DNA of 64,000 nucleotides from Nonomuraea turcica (GTDB lineage Bacteria > Actinomycetota > Actinomycetes > Streptosporangiales > Streptosporangiaceae), in the NCBI RefSeq assembly GCF_030718205.1, contig NZ_JAUZQF010000010.1, forward strand, positions 62,001 through 126,000, in the 5' to 3' direction. Position 1 is the first letter of the stretch. Each line of letters starts with the position of its first letter. The position numbers and the translations under genes are program-made. The notes under the pieces are model-generated. The model was not told the origin of the DNA. It saw only the letters and a list, made by a program, of their open reading frames with translations, and did not search any database. Of the stretch, positions 22,484-31,110 are shown piece after piece.

Positions 22484-23095
22484 GCGTGGGGCCTTGTGAT
22501 TCGAGTTCTGGCGGGGCCGGGCACGTACGTGAGCGCGTTCCCCCTGGGGCCCGAACAGGATGAGCAGCTCGACCGGCGTGGCCCCGGCGTTCCCCATCCA
22601 GTGCGGGACATGCGTGTCGAACTCGGCCACCTCACCAGGCGCCAGGATGAGCTCCTGGTCACCGAGCACGAGCCGTAGCCGGCCGCTGAGCACGTAGACC
22701 CACTCATAGCCTTCATGACGCTGCGGATCGGGCTCCGCAGGGCCCATCGCCCCGGGAATGATCAGCTTGTACGCCTGCGTGCCGCCCGCCTTGTGGGTCA
22801 GCCGGATGTAGATCATGCCGTCGCGCTGGATCGGCCGCAGGTGGACGCGTGGGTCGCCGGTCTGCGGTGCCCCGATGAGCTCCTCCAGTGGCATGCCGTA
22901 GGCCCTGGCCAGCGGGAGGAGGAGTTCGAGGTTCGGCCGCCGCCCACCGCTCTCCAAGCGCGACAGGGTGCTCTCCGAAATGCCGGTTTCCGCGGCCAGG
23001 TCGGCCAGGGTCAGGCCGCGATGGTGGCGCATCCGCCGAAGCCTCGGACCCAGGGCCGTCAGCGCGGCGTCGAGATCGTCGTCCACAGTGGCCAT
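22478..23095 (-). CDS. XRE-cupin transcriptional regulator
   Basis: This 205-residue protein runs from ATG 23095; a TTG at 23125 would add 10 residues and neither start has a clear ribosome site. The N-terminal HTH (LGPRLRRMRHHRGLTLADLA, GISESTLSRLESGGRRPN, about 15-60) is followed by a C-terminal cupin (EGYEWVYVLSGRLRLVLG, ILAPGEVAEFDTHVPHWMGN, about 128-172). XRE-cupin proteins sense small molecules and often control a neighbouring transporter. It is divergent from the MFS pump, which is the natural target. Confidence 0.88.
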   Translation of the reverse strand: MATVDDDLDAALTALGPRLRRMRHHRGLTLADLAAETGISESTLSRLESGGRRPNLELLLPLARAYGMPLEELIGAPQTGDPRVHLRPIQRDGMIYIRLTHKAGGTQAYKLIIPGAMGPAEPDPQRHEGYEWVYVLSGRLRLVLGDQELILAPGEVAEFDTHVPHWMGNAGATPVELLILFGPQGERAHVRARPRQNSNHKAPRN

Positions 23096-23200
23096 CCTTG
23101 CTGGTTCGGCAACGAGGAAACGCAAGCGCCGGACGCGGCTCCACGTCCAGCCATGGCGTCAAGCGTCCACACATGCGCTCGCATTCCCCCGGGGCACCTC

Positions 23201-23221
23201 TTGCCGGCCCGGCAATTTTTT
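23201..23221 (+). terminator. Intrinsic terminator in the 5' leader of the MFS pump gene (candidate attenuator)
   Basis: TTGCCG-GCC-CGGCAA is followed directly by six T residues on the plus strand. It lies about 100 bp before the GTG at 23322, in a divergent intergenic region where no upstream plus-strand gene ends. A terminator there makes sense mainly as a conditional attenuator. Confidence 0.55.
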
Positions 23222-23321
23222 GTGCGTCCGCCTCCGGGGGCGACGCAGACTCGCAGCCGTGCGACGCCTGCCAGGCGCCGAACACCGTCAGCACTGGCCA
23301 CCGTCAGAAAGGACGCTTACG

Positions 23322-24821
23322 GTGAGCACCCAATCCCTCCAGAGCGCCGGCCATGATCCGGGCGACGACCGCGTCATCCCGCCGGATCAACGGCCGGCGG
23401 AGAGCGGCGACCACCCACCCTCCGCACAGCGGCTGCGCTACCCGGCGGTCATCGTGTTGTGCCTCACCCAGCTCATCCTGGTGATCGACAACAGCGTGGT
23501 GAACGTCGCGCTGCCCCAGATCCGGCACGCGCTGGGCTTCTCGGCGACCGGACTGTCCTGGGTGGTCACCTCCTACGCCCTGGTCTTCGGCGGTCTGGTC
23601 CTGCTCAGCGGCAAGGTGGGATCGATCATCGGCCCGCGCCGCGCGTTGCTGATCGGCGTGTCGATCTTCACCGTCGCCTCGGCGCTGGGCGGTGCGGCCA
23701 CGACGCCGGCGATGCTCATCGCCGCCCGCGTCCTGCAAGGTGTGGGAGCGGCGCTGGCCGCGCCGGGCACGCTCGTGCTGCTGATGTCGATCACCAGGCC
23801 CGGTCCGCAGCGCGCCCGGGCGATGAGCGTGTTCGTGCTGTCCATCGGCATCGGCGCCGGGCTCGGTCTGGTGCTCGGCGGGCTGCTGACCACGTCCCTG
23901 GGCTGGGAATGGGTGATGTTCGTCAACATCCCCATCGGCCTGGTCGTCCTGGTCGGGGTACGCCTGCTGGTGCCGGAGGCGCCCCGCGCGCCGGCCCGCC
24001 TCGACGTCGGCGGGGCCGTCGCATCCACGATCGGCATGACCGCCCTGGTCTACGGTCTCATCAACGCCGAGTCCCAGGGCTGGGCCAGCCTGCCGGTCCT
24101 CGTCTCGTTCGCGCTGGCGATCGCCGGGCTGCTCGCCCTGGTCCTCATCGAACGGCGCCACGCCGCCCCGGTCGTGCCTCTGGGGTTCTTCACGAGGATG
24201 CGCAGCGCGGCCCCGCTGCTGGCCATGATGCTGATCCCGGCGGGCCAGGCCGGTTTCCTCTACTTCGCCGCGTTGTTCACCCAGAACGCCCTAGGCTTCA
24301 CCCCACTCCAGACGGGGTTGTCCGTTCTGCCTTTCAGCGCCGCGCTGCTCGTCACGAACCTGTTGACCGGCCGTCTGGTGCCGCGGTACGGAGAGCGGAT
24401 CGTCGGCTCCCTCGGGATGTCCGCCCTGCTCGCGGGGTTGGTGTGGATGTCGCGGATCGACGCCGCCGACACCTTCGCCAGCGGCCTGCTCGGGCCGTTC
24501 GTCCTGCTCGGCCTCGGTGCGGGGCTGACCGTCGCGCCGCTCACCGCCGTCATCATGCACCAGGCGCCGCCCGCCCATCTCGGCGCCGCCTCCAGTCTCA
24601 ATCAAGCCATGCAGCAGCTCGGCGGCGCGCTCGGCCTGGCCGTGATGACCACCGTCTACGGTGCCGCCGCAGCCGGAGCCGGTGAAGCGGGGGCGATCGC
24701 CGCAGCCGGAGCCGGTGAAGCGGGGGCGATCGCCACCGCCCTCACCGCCGGGGTGGTCTTCCCCCTGCTCGCCCTGATCCTCTTCGCCACGTGGGCCCGC
24801 CCCACCACGACCACGCACTGA
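23322..24821 (+). CDS. DHA2-type MFS drug exporter (14 transmembrane helices)
   Basis: This 499-residue protein starts at GTG 23322 with AAAGGAC 7-8 bp upstream. TM1 is RYPAVIVLCLTQLILVIDN, with the DHA2 motif D1 region NSVVNVALPQI. Motif A is GKVGSIIGPRRALLIG and motif C is GIGAGLGLVLGGLL. The C-terminal half has AGFLYFAALFTQNALGFTPL. Such pumps export hydrophobic drugs or dyes. Bases 23429-23736 are the source or twin of the fragment at 4171. Near the end an 11-residue segment (AAGAGEAGAIA) is perfectly duplicated. It is probably co-transcribed with the DUF1684 gene and controlled by the divergent XRE-cupin regulator. Confidence 0.93.
   Translation: MSTQSLQSAGHDPGDDRVIPPDQRPAESGDHPPSAQRLRYPAVIVLCLTQLILVIDNSVVNVALPQIRHALGFSATGLSWVVTSYALVFGGLVLLSGKVGSIIGPRRALLIGVSIFTVASALGGAATTPAMLIAARVLQGVGAALAAPGTLVLLMSITRPGPQRARAMSVFVLSIGIGAGLGLVLGGLLTTSLGWEWVMFVNIPIGLVVLVGVRLLVPEAPRAPARLDVGGAVASTIGMTALVYGLINAESQGWASLPVLVSFALAIAGLLALVLIERRHAAPVVPLGFFTRMRSAAPLLAMMLIPAGQAGFLYFAALFTQNALGFTPLQTGLSVLPFSAALLVTNLLTGRLVPRYGERIVGSLGMSALLAGLVWMSRIDAADTFASGLLGPFVLLGLGAGLTVAPLTAVIMHQAPPAHLGAASSLNQAMQQLGGALGLAVMTTVYGAAAAGAGEAGAIAAAGAGEAGAIATALTAGVVFPLLALILFATWARPTTTTH
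23429..23736 (+). repeat. 308-bp perfect direct repeat, copy B
   Basis: Identical to 4171-4478. Here it sits inside an intact MFS gene, so this is the likely original. Confidence 0.95.
24666..24731 (+). repeat. Perfect tandem repeat, 2 x 33 bp, inside the MFS gene
   Basis: The 33-bp unit occurs at 24666-24698 and again at 24699-24731 with no mismatch, adding 11 residues in frame between the last membrane helices. Perfect identity implies a recent slippage event. Confidence 0.9.
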
Positions 24822-24851
24822 CCGGCAAATACAGGAATACGGAGAACCACG

Positions 24852-25673
24852 ATGAGCGACGCCCACGTTCCCACCAGCCCGATCATCGGCAACGACACCA
24901 GCCCGCAGGAGTTCGCGCGCGCCTGGCGGGAGTGGAGGGCCGGCTGGGAGCAATGGCTCACCCAGCCCCTGGGCTGGCTGGCCGCCACCTCCCATGCATG
25001 GCTCGACGACACGCCCCGGAGCTATCCCGGGCTGCCCGGCCTATGGTGGCAGCACGGGGACGCCATCCACATCGACCCCCAGGGAACCCCGATGACGTTC
25101 GGCGAGGAAACCTTCACCGCCGAACGCCGGTTCACCCTCGCCGGCGCCCCCGACGACCTCCGGGTCACCGTGGGCGAACGGGAGGTGGGCATCACCTACC
25201 GGGGCACGTATCTGATCGTGACCTACGACCCGAACTCACCAGCACGACGGGACTTCGACGGCGTGCCCGTCTACGAGCCCAGCCCGCGATGGGTGTTGCC
25301 GGGCCGCCTCGAACGCTACGATTCGCCCGCCTCCGTGACGCTCGACTCCGTCGAGCGGAACGCCCACACCCACGAAACGCCCGGCCTGGTGCACTTCGAG
25401 TACGCGGGCACCGAGCACACCCTCCAGGTGCTCAGCTCACACGGAATGCTGCTCACCGTCTTCACCGACGCCACCAGCGGCGTCGCCACCTACGGGGCCG
25501 GCCGCTCCCTGGACATCTCCAGCCCGGACAGCGAGGGCAATGTGATGCTCGACTTCAACCGCACCGTCAACCTGCCTTGCGCGTTCAGCGAGCACTTCCC
25601 CATCTGCCCGCTGCCGCCATCGACCAACCGGCTCCCCTTCGCGATCGAGGCCGGAGAGAAGACACCCCACTGA
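24852..25673 (+). CDS. DUF1684-family protein
   Basis: This 273-residue protein has no signal peptide. Its C-terminal block (MLDFNRTVNLPCAFSEHFPI then CPLPPSTNRLPFAIEAGEK) is the DUF1684 signature, with two conserved Cys in the CAFS and CPLP segments. The N-terminal part is rich in Trp (FARAWREWRAGWEQWL). The start ATG 24852 lies 30 bp after the MFS stop, so the two are likely one operon. DUF1684 function is not known; its genes often sit beside transporters and regulators in actinomycetes. Confidence 0.88.
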   Translation: MSDAHVPTSPIIGNDTSPQEFARAWREWRAGWEQWLTQPLGWLAATSHAWLDDTPRSYPGLPGLWWQHGDAIHIDPQGTPMTFGEETFTAERRFTLAGAPDDLRVTVGEREVGITYRGTYLIVTYDPNSPARRDFDGVPVYEPSPRWVLPGRLERYDSPASVTLDSVERNAHTHETPGLVHFEYAGTEHTLQVLSSHGMLLTVFTDATSGVATYGAGRSLDISSPDSEGNVMLDFNRTVNLPCAFSEHFPICPLPPSTNRLPFAIEAGEKTPH

Positions 25674-25864
25674 GCGAACTCAGCGCGTGAGTGAACGGCA
25701 CGCGCATGACCTTTTAACGCCGCCTGGCGCATCCGGTCCGCTGGCGACAAGAGCTCGGCGGGCCAGGCGCAGCGTGACGACGCCGGAGGGGTGGATGCGC
25801 GCCCCGGGTGTCGGCGTCGCGGCCGGCGGTGGGCAGGGCGTGGTAGGCGGCTTCTGCTGGAGGT

Positions 25865-27079
25865 TCAGGCGTGGCGGGCGAGCCAGACGGTGGGCTGCCG
25901 GCGGATCTGGTCGATGGAGGTGAGCGCCGCGCCGATCACGGCGGCGTCCGGGCCGAGCAGGGCGGGGCGGACGGTGACGGGAGCCCAGGCGGCGGTGAGG
26001 ACGCGCCGGTCGATCTCGGCCTTGGCGGTGGCGGTGAGCCAGGACGACATCAGCGAGAAGCTGCCGCCCAGCAGCACGGTGTCGATGTCGAGGATGTTCA
26101 GTGCGCTCGACAGGGCGATGCCGAGCGCGGTGCCGGCCCGCTCCAGGGCGGCGAGCGTGGAGGGGGAGCCTGCCTCGGCGCGCTCGGTGACAGCGTTGTC
26201 GGGATTGACGGATTCCGGAACGGGGTCGTCGCCGACGATGGCGGCGGTGCTGGCGTAGGCCTGCAGGCAGCCGCGAGCCCCGCACGGGCAGGCAGCGCCG
26301 TCGGGGTGGACGGTGACGTGGCCGAACTCGCCGCTCCAGCCGCGGGCGCCGCGCATGAGGTGGCCGCCAAGCACGATCCCGGCGCCGATGCCGAGGCCGC
26401 CGGAGACGTAGACGAAGCTGTCGAGGGTGTTGTCGCCGGCGTACAGCTCGCCGAGGGCGGCCAGGTTGGCCTCGTTTTCGACGGCGGTGGTCAGGCCCAT
26501 GTCGCCGAGGAACGTTCCGGCGGGTACGTCGCGCCAGCCGAGCGCAGGGGCTGAGCGAACGATGCCGCCGTCGACCGGTCCGGGCACGGCCAAGGTGGTC
26601 GTGACCACGGTCAGGTCCTTGGCGGTGACGGCGTCGATGGCCTCGCGGGCCATGCGCGCCAGCTCGGTCAGGACGGCGGCGGCGTCCCGGTCGGCGTAGC
26701 GGGCCGGGACGAAGGTCAGGTGGCGCACGGTGCCGGTCAGGTCCACGACGCACGCGGCCAGGCCGTCGGCGCGGATGTCCAGGCCGAGCCCGGCGGGACC
26801 GCGGTCCGACAGCGTGAGGCCGACGCGCGGGCGGCCCGCCCGGCCGCTGTGGGTGACGCCTTTCTCGGTGATGAGCTGTCCGGCCAGCAGTTCCTCGGCG
26901 ATGCGGGTGATGGTGGGCCGGGTCAGCCCGGTGGCGGTGGCGAGCTCCGTGCGGGAGATGGGACCACCCGCGGTGAGGATGCGCTGGAAGACCACCTCGA
27001 GGTTGAGGTCGCGCAGGTTCTCCTGCCGGACGGCGCCCTCGGGCGAGCGCGGCGCGCTGGGCCGGAAGGCGGCGGTCAT
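25865..27079 (-). CDS. ROK-family transcriptional regulator
   Basis: This 404-residue protein has an N-terminal winged helix (AVRQENLRDLNLEVVFQRIL, ISRTELATATGLTRPTITRI, about 18-65). A ROK sugar kinase-like domain follows, with LGLDIRADGLAACVVDLTG, VENEANLAALGELYAG and the zinc/ROK signature HPDGAACPCGARGCLQAYAS. The DNA-binding domain marks it as a XylR/NagC-type repressor. ATG 27079 overlaps the upstream stop (ATGA), so it is the last gene of the pectin-sugar operon and probably controls it. Confidence 0.92.
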   Translation of the reverse strand: MTAAFRPSAPRSPEGAVRQENLRDLNLEVVFQRILTAGGPISRTELATATGLTRPTITRIAEELLAGQLITEKGVTHSGRAGRPRVGLTLSDRGPAGLGLDIRADGLAACVVDLTGTVRHLTFVPARYADRDAAAVLTELARMAREAIDAVTAKDLTVVTTTLAVPGPVDGGIVRSAPALGWRDVPAGTFLGDMGLTTAVENEANLAALGELYAGDNTLDSFVYVSGGLGIGAGIVLGGHLMRGARGWSGEFGHVTVHPDGAACPCGARGCLQAYASTAAIVGDDPVPESVNPDNAVTERAEAGSPSTLAALERAGTALGIALSSALNILDIDTVLLGGSFSLMSSWLTATAKAEIDRRVLTAAWAPVTVRPALLGPDAAVIGAALTSIDQIRRQPTVWLARHA

Positions 27080-27897
27080 GTCGCCAGCCGGGCCGCGTCT
27101 TCGGCCGTGAGGCGGCCGTCGGCCACCAGGACGACCACGGTGCGGGAGATCGTCTCGTCCGGCTCCAGCACCAGCGGCTCCGCCCAGGCCACGCAGGAGC
27201 CGACGCCGAGGTAGTCGCGGGCCCGGACGAACCAGGGGTCCTGGGCGGTGTCCTCGTCGCCGGGCCGGAAGACCAGGGTCCACTCCGGGGCGGCGACGGC
27301 GACCCAGGTGGCGCTCCGGCCGTGCACGGGCTCCACGCCTTCGCCCGCGGCGCTGAACACGGCGGCGCCGGTGACGTTCGGCCCGCGCCAGAAGAAGCCG
27401 CCGTAGCCCGCGCCGACCCGCCCCTTGGCCGCCGGACTCCGCATCACCAGGGCCCGCTCGGCGCCGTTGGTCAGCTGGGTCCGTACGGCCAGCGACCAGA
27501 CGGTCCCGTCGACCGGCGTGCAGGTGATCGTCCGCCGCTCGTGCAGCAGCAGCCCGTCGTCGGGCCCCAGCCAGCGCAGGGCGTGCGAGAGCGAGGTCTC
27601 GCTGCGGCTCAGCCAGCGTTCGTGCCGCTGGCTGCCGTGATTGTCGAGCCAGGCCGGCCCGTGACCGGTCACGAAGGTGCGCCCGCCCCAGAAGTTGACC
27701 CCGTCGAGGTCGGGGAAGGTCACGCCGATCCCGAACTGGTGCGGGTGGGAGTCGGGCATGGCGTCGGTCACGGTACGGCCGGCCAGGGTGCGCACGGGAT
27801 GCAGGAAGGGGCGCGGTGAACTGGAAGCGGGCGCCTTCGGCTGCCAGACATAGGAGGCCACCTCTCGTCCATCCAGCCGCAGCACTTCCGTGGCCAT
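27076..27897 (-). CDS. DUF6807 (PmoA-like) family protein
   Basis: This protein has 273 residues from ATG 27897, which follows GAGAGGGC; the frame stays open to an ATG at 27972 that overlaps the oxidoreductase stop, so a longer form is possible. Family marks are HPVRTLAGRTVTDAMPDSHP, HQFGIGVTFPDLDGVNFWGG and GYGGFFWRGPNVTGAAVF. DUF6807 proteins have a galactose-mutarotase-like beta-sandwich and occur beside Gfo/Idh/MocA oxidoreductases in sugar operons, as here. A role in processing an oxidised or oligomeric pectin sugar is an inference from context. Confidence 0.8.
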   Translation of the reverse strand: MATEVLRLDGREVASYVWQPKAPASSSPRPFLHPVRTLAGRTVTDAMPDSHPHQFGIGVTFPDLDGVNFWGGRTFVTGHGPAWLDNHGSQRHERWLSRSETSLSHALRWLGPDDGLLLHERRTITCTPVDGTVWSLAVRTQLTNGAERALVMRSPAAKGRVGAGYGGFFWRGPNVTGAAVFSAAGEGVEPVHGRSATWVAVAAPEWTLVFRPGDEDTAQDPWFVRARDYLGVGSCVAWAEPLVLEPDETISRTVVVLVADGRLTAEDAARLAT

Positions 27898-27968
27898 CTC
27901 GCCGCCCTCTCGCATTCGGGGATTATGAGCGTAGTCCCCGGGCGGTGCCGCCACGAGCAGGGCGGGGG

Positions 27969-29321
27969 TCATGGCAATGGCAATCCCAGCTCATCCAGAT
28001 GAACGGCCTTGCCGGTGCGCAGCGACTCGTTGCCCGCCACGCCGACCAGCACACTCGCGGCGCCGTCGGCGAACCCGGCGTGCCTGCTCAGCCGGTCTCC
28101 GGAGGGACCGCGGAAGACGTCGTGCAGGAGCATGGCGTCGCCGCCGCCGTGGCCGCCCGCGCCTTCGGGGATGGGCACCTCGACCGCAGGCTCCCAGTGG
28201 CGCTGCAGCAGCAGACGCGAGCCACGTTGCCGGTGTCCCGCGTCAGCGACGGCACTTTCGCTCTCCGACAGAGCACTCGGGTCCAGGACTTCGGCCGGGG
28301 CGACGGCCGGCTTCGAGGCGGCGGTGGCCGCGCCGATCGTCGAGGAGGCGCCCGCGGGTGAGACGTGGGGCCGTTCGACCACGTCGAGTTCGATGCGCCC
28401 CGCCGTACCGTTGATCGCGACGCGGTAGCCCTCCCACGGGCAGTGCGCGTGCAGGGTGTAGGACATCGACGCGCCGCCCCGATAGCCGACCACCACGTTG
28501 AGGTTGTCCTCGATGGTGATGCCGTCGGAGAACACGTCGCGGTCGCGGATGTAGCCGTCCAGGTGCTCGCCATCCCGGTAGAGCTCGCGGAGCTTCTCGT
28601 CCGAGGCCAGGTCCAGGGAGAACGGGTCGCCGTCGATGAGGCCGCGCGCGGGCCGGGTGCCCAGGCCGCGGCGGCGGGCGTTGCCGGGGCCGTAGAAGCG
28701 TAGCCCGCCGCGGGCGAAGACCACCTCGGGACGGTCGCCCAGCCACCAGTTGACCAGGTCGAAGTGGTGGGTGGCCTTGTGCACCAGCAGCCCGCCGGAG
28801 GCGGCCTTGTCGCGGTGCCAGCGGCGGAAGTAGTCGGCGCCGTGCACGGTGTCCAGGCACCACTCGAAGGTGACGGAGGTGACCTCGCCGATTTCTCCGT
28901 CGGCGATGAGCTGCCGCATGAGCGCGTTGCGCGGGGAGTAGCGGTAGTTGAAGGTGACCGTCAGCTCCGACGTACCGGCCTGGAGCGCGTCGTGGATCTG
29001 CCGCACCCCGGCCAGGTCGATGGTCATGGGCTTCTCCACCACCACGTCGACCCCCGCCAGCAGCGCACGGCTCACGTAGCCGGCGTGCGTGTCGTCGCGG
29101 GAGGTGACGAAGACGACGTCGCTCTGTTCGAGCATCTCGTCGTAGGCGTCGGGGAGGTAGTGCGGCAGGGGGGCGCCGACGATCCGGTCGTAGTAGGCCA
29201 TACGCACCTCGTTGGTGTCGCAGAAGGCCACCGGACGGCCGAGGTCGGCGTAGGGGCCGAGCAGGGCGGCCAGGTACATCTGGGCGCGCGAGCCGGTCCC
29301 GACGAAGGAATAGCGTTGCAT
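27969..29321 (-). CDS. Gfo/Idh/MocA-family oxidoreductase
   Basis: This 450-residue protein begins RYSFVGTGSRAQMYLAALLG, a Rossmann fingerprint. It has the catalytic EKPM motif (VVVEKPMTIDLAGVRQI, about residues 92-108) and the C-terminal sheet typical of the family (FNYRYSPRNALMRQLIADGE, GGLLVHKATHHFDLVNWWLG with the HxxxHxxD-like His pair). It should oxidise or reduce a sugar with NAD(P). It sits between the permeases and DUF6807 with four-base or abutting junctions, so it is part of the uptake operon. The C-terminal region (about residues 335-390) is Ala/Ser-rich and variable. Confidence 0.9.
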   Translation of the reverse strand: MQRYSFVGTGSRAQMYLAALLGPYADLGRPVAFCDTNEVRMAYYDRIVGAPLPHYLPDAYDEMLEQSDVVFVTSRDDTHAGYVSRALLAGVDVVVEKPMTIDLAGVRQIHDALQAGTSELTVTFNYRYSPRNALMRQLIADGEIGEVTSVTFEWCLDTVHGADYFRRWHRDKAASGGLLVHKATHHFDLVNWWLGDRPEVVFARGGLRFYGPGNARRRGLGTRPARGLIDGDPFSLDLASDEKLRELYRDGEHLDGYIRDRDVFSDGITIEDNLNVVVGYRGGASMSYTLHAHCPWEGYRVAINGTAGRIELDVVERPHVSPAGASSTIGAATAASKPAVAPAEVLDPSALSESESAVADAGHRQRGSRLLLQRHWEPAVEVPIPEGAGGHGGGDAMLLHDVFRGPSGDRLSRHAGFADGAASVLVGVAGNESLRTGKAVHLDELGLPLP

Positions 29322-30185
29322 CTACTTCAATCCCGTGGTGGCGATGCCCTTGACCAGGTACTTCTGGCCGGCGATGAAGAACCCGATGACCGGGGCGAGG
29401 GAGACGAACGACATGGCGAACATCTGCCCCCACTGGGACTGGCCCTCGGAGTCGATGAACTGGCGCACCGCCAGCGGCACGGTGTAGAGCTCCTGCTCGG
29501 TCAGGTAGAGCAGGGGAGAGAAGAACTCGTTCCAGGTCGAGATGAAGGTGAAGATCGCCGTGGTGGCGAAGGCGGGCTTGCACAGCGGCAGGATCACGCT
29601 CCAGAAGATCCGGAACGTGCCCGCGCCGTCGATGCGGGCCGCCTCGTCCAGCTCCTTGGGCAGGGAGCGGATGAACTGCACCATCAGGAAGATGTAGAAC
29701 GCGCTGGTGGCCAGGAAGTTCGGCACGATCAGCGGGAAGTAGGTGTTGAGCCAGCCCAGCTTGGCGAAGACGATGTACTGCGGGACCAGCAGCACGTGAC
29801 CGGGGAGCATCATCGTGCCGAGCGTCAGCGCGAAGAACAGCTTGCGGCCACGGAAGTTGAGCCGGGCGAAGGCGTAGGCGGCCAGCGAGCATGACAGCAG
29901 GTTGCCCAGGATGCTCAGCACGGCGATGACGACCGAGTTGACCAGATAGAGGTCGAAGGGGAACTGCAGGGCCGTCCAGCCCACGGTGTAGTTGGAGAGG
30001 TCCCACTCGGCGGGCCAGAGCGAGAGGTCCTTGAAGACGATCCCGGCCGGCTTGAGCGAGCTGGACACCAGCCACAGCAACGGGTAGAGCATGACGATGC
30101 TGACCAGGCAGAGCAGCAGGTGTTTGGTAAAGCGCTTGCGGCGGGTGTTGCCGATGCGCTCGAGGTAGCTCTCGTCAGTTGTCAT
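29322..30185 (-). CDS. MalG-type ABC sugar permease
   Basis: This 287-residue protein has six helices. Its EAA loop is ELDEAARIDGAGTFRIFWSVILP and it ends in GQKYLVKGIATTGLK. The start ATG lies inside the 3' end of the MalF-type gene (11-nt overlap). It is the CUT1 partner of the protein encoded at 30175. No ATPase gene is in the operon. Confidence 0.92.
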   Translation of the reverse strand: MTTDESYLERIGNTRRKRFTKHLLLCLVSIVMLYPLLWLVSSSLKPAGIVFKDLSLWPAEWDLSNYTVGWTALQFPFDLYLVNSVVIAVLSILGNLLSCSLAAYAFARLNFRGRKLFFALTLGTMMLPGHVLLVPQYIVFAKLGWLNTYFPLIVPNFLATSAFYIFLMVQFIRSLPKELDEAARIDGAGTFRIFWSVILPLCKPAFATTAIFTFISTWNEFFSPLLYLTEQELYTVPLAVRQFIDSEGQSQWGQMFAMSFVSLAPVIGFFIAGQKYLVKGIATTGLK

Positions 30186-31110
30186 AGTGCACCCACCGCT
30201 TGGCCAGGAGGAAGTTGAGGCCGGTGAACGCCGCGATGATGATCAGCAGCATCCAGGCCATCGCCGAGGCGTAGCCCATGTGAAACTGCTCGAACCCCTG
30301 CTTGTACAGGTAGAGGTTGTAGAACATCGTGGAGTTGGCCGGCCCGCCCTTGCCTCCGCTGAAGATGAACCCCTGTGTGAAGGTCTGGAACGATGAGATC
30401 AGCGACTGGATCAGGTTGAAGAAGATGATCGGGCTGAGCAGCGGCAGCGTGATCTTGCGGAACTGCTGCCACTTGTTCGCCCCGTCGATCGCGGCGGCTT
30501 CGTAATACATCGACGGGATCTGTTTCAGGCCGGCCAGGAAGATCACCATGGGCGAGCCGAACGTCCAGATGTGCAGGATGATCAGCGTGGTGAGGGCGTA
30601 GTCCGGGTCGGACGTCCAGCTGATCTTCTCGATGCCGAAGAAGCCGAGGAAGGCGTTGACGATGCCGTTGAGGCCGAAGATGTAGCGCCACAGCAGCACC
30701 AGCGCCACGCTGCCGCCCAGCAGCGAGGGCAGGTAGAAGATCGCCCGGTAGACCGGCAGGCCACGCACGCCCCGGTTGAGGAGCATGGCGACGCCCAGCG
30801 CGGCGGCCAGCGACAGCGGCACTGAGACGAAGGTGTAGACGAACGTGACCTTGACCGACTGCCACCACGTGTCATCGGAGAACATCTCGGCGAAGTTCTC
30901 CAGGCCGATCCAGTTCGGCACGTTCAGCAGGTTGTAGTCGGTGAAAGCCAGGTAGAGCGAGGCGAAGAACGGGATGATCGTGAAGGCCATCCCGATGAAC
31001 CAGGGCAGGATGAACAGGTAGCCCGACCGGTCCTGAGGGGGTTTCGCCGCCTTGCGTGGCGAAACCGGCGCCTCGGGCACGGCCGGGTCCTTCACAGACG
31101 TGAGCGTCAC
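30175..31110 (-). CDS. MalF/UgpA-type ABC sugar permease
   Basis: This 311-residue protein starts at GTG 31110, overlapping the binding-protein stop (GTGA). After a Pro-rich N-terminus it has GYLFILPWFIGMAFTIIPF, FTDYNLLNVPNWIGLENFAE and the EAA loop MYYEAAAIDGANKWQQFRK. FIFSGGKGGPANSTMFYNLY is typical of permeases for plant-derived oligosaccharides. It forms the importer with its neighbours. Confidence 0.92.
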   Translation of the reverse strand: MTLTSVKDPAVPEAPVSPRKAAKPPQDRSGYLFILPWFIGMAFTIIPFFASLYLAFTDYNLLNVPNWIGLENFAEMFSDDTWWQSVKVTFVYTFVSVPLSLAAALGVAMLLNRGVRGLPVYRAIFYLPSLLGGSVALVLLWRYIFGLNGIVNAFLGFFGIEKISWTSDPDYALTTLIILHIWTFGSPMVIFLAGLKQIPSMYYEAAAIDGANKWQQFRKITLPLLSPIIFFNLIQSLISSFQTFTQGFIFSGGKGGPANSTMFYNLYLYKQGFEQFHMGYASAMAWMLLIIIAAFTGLNFLLAKRWVHYDN

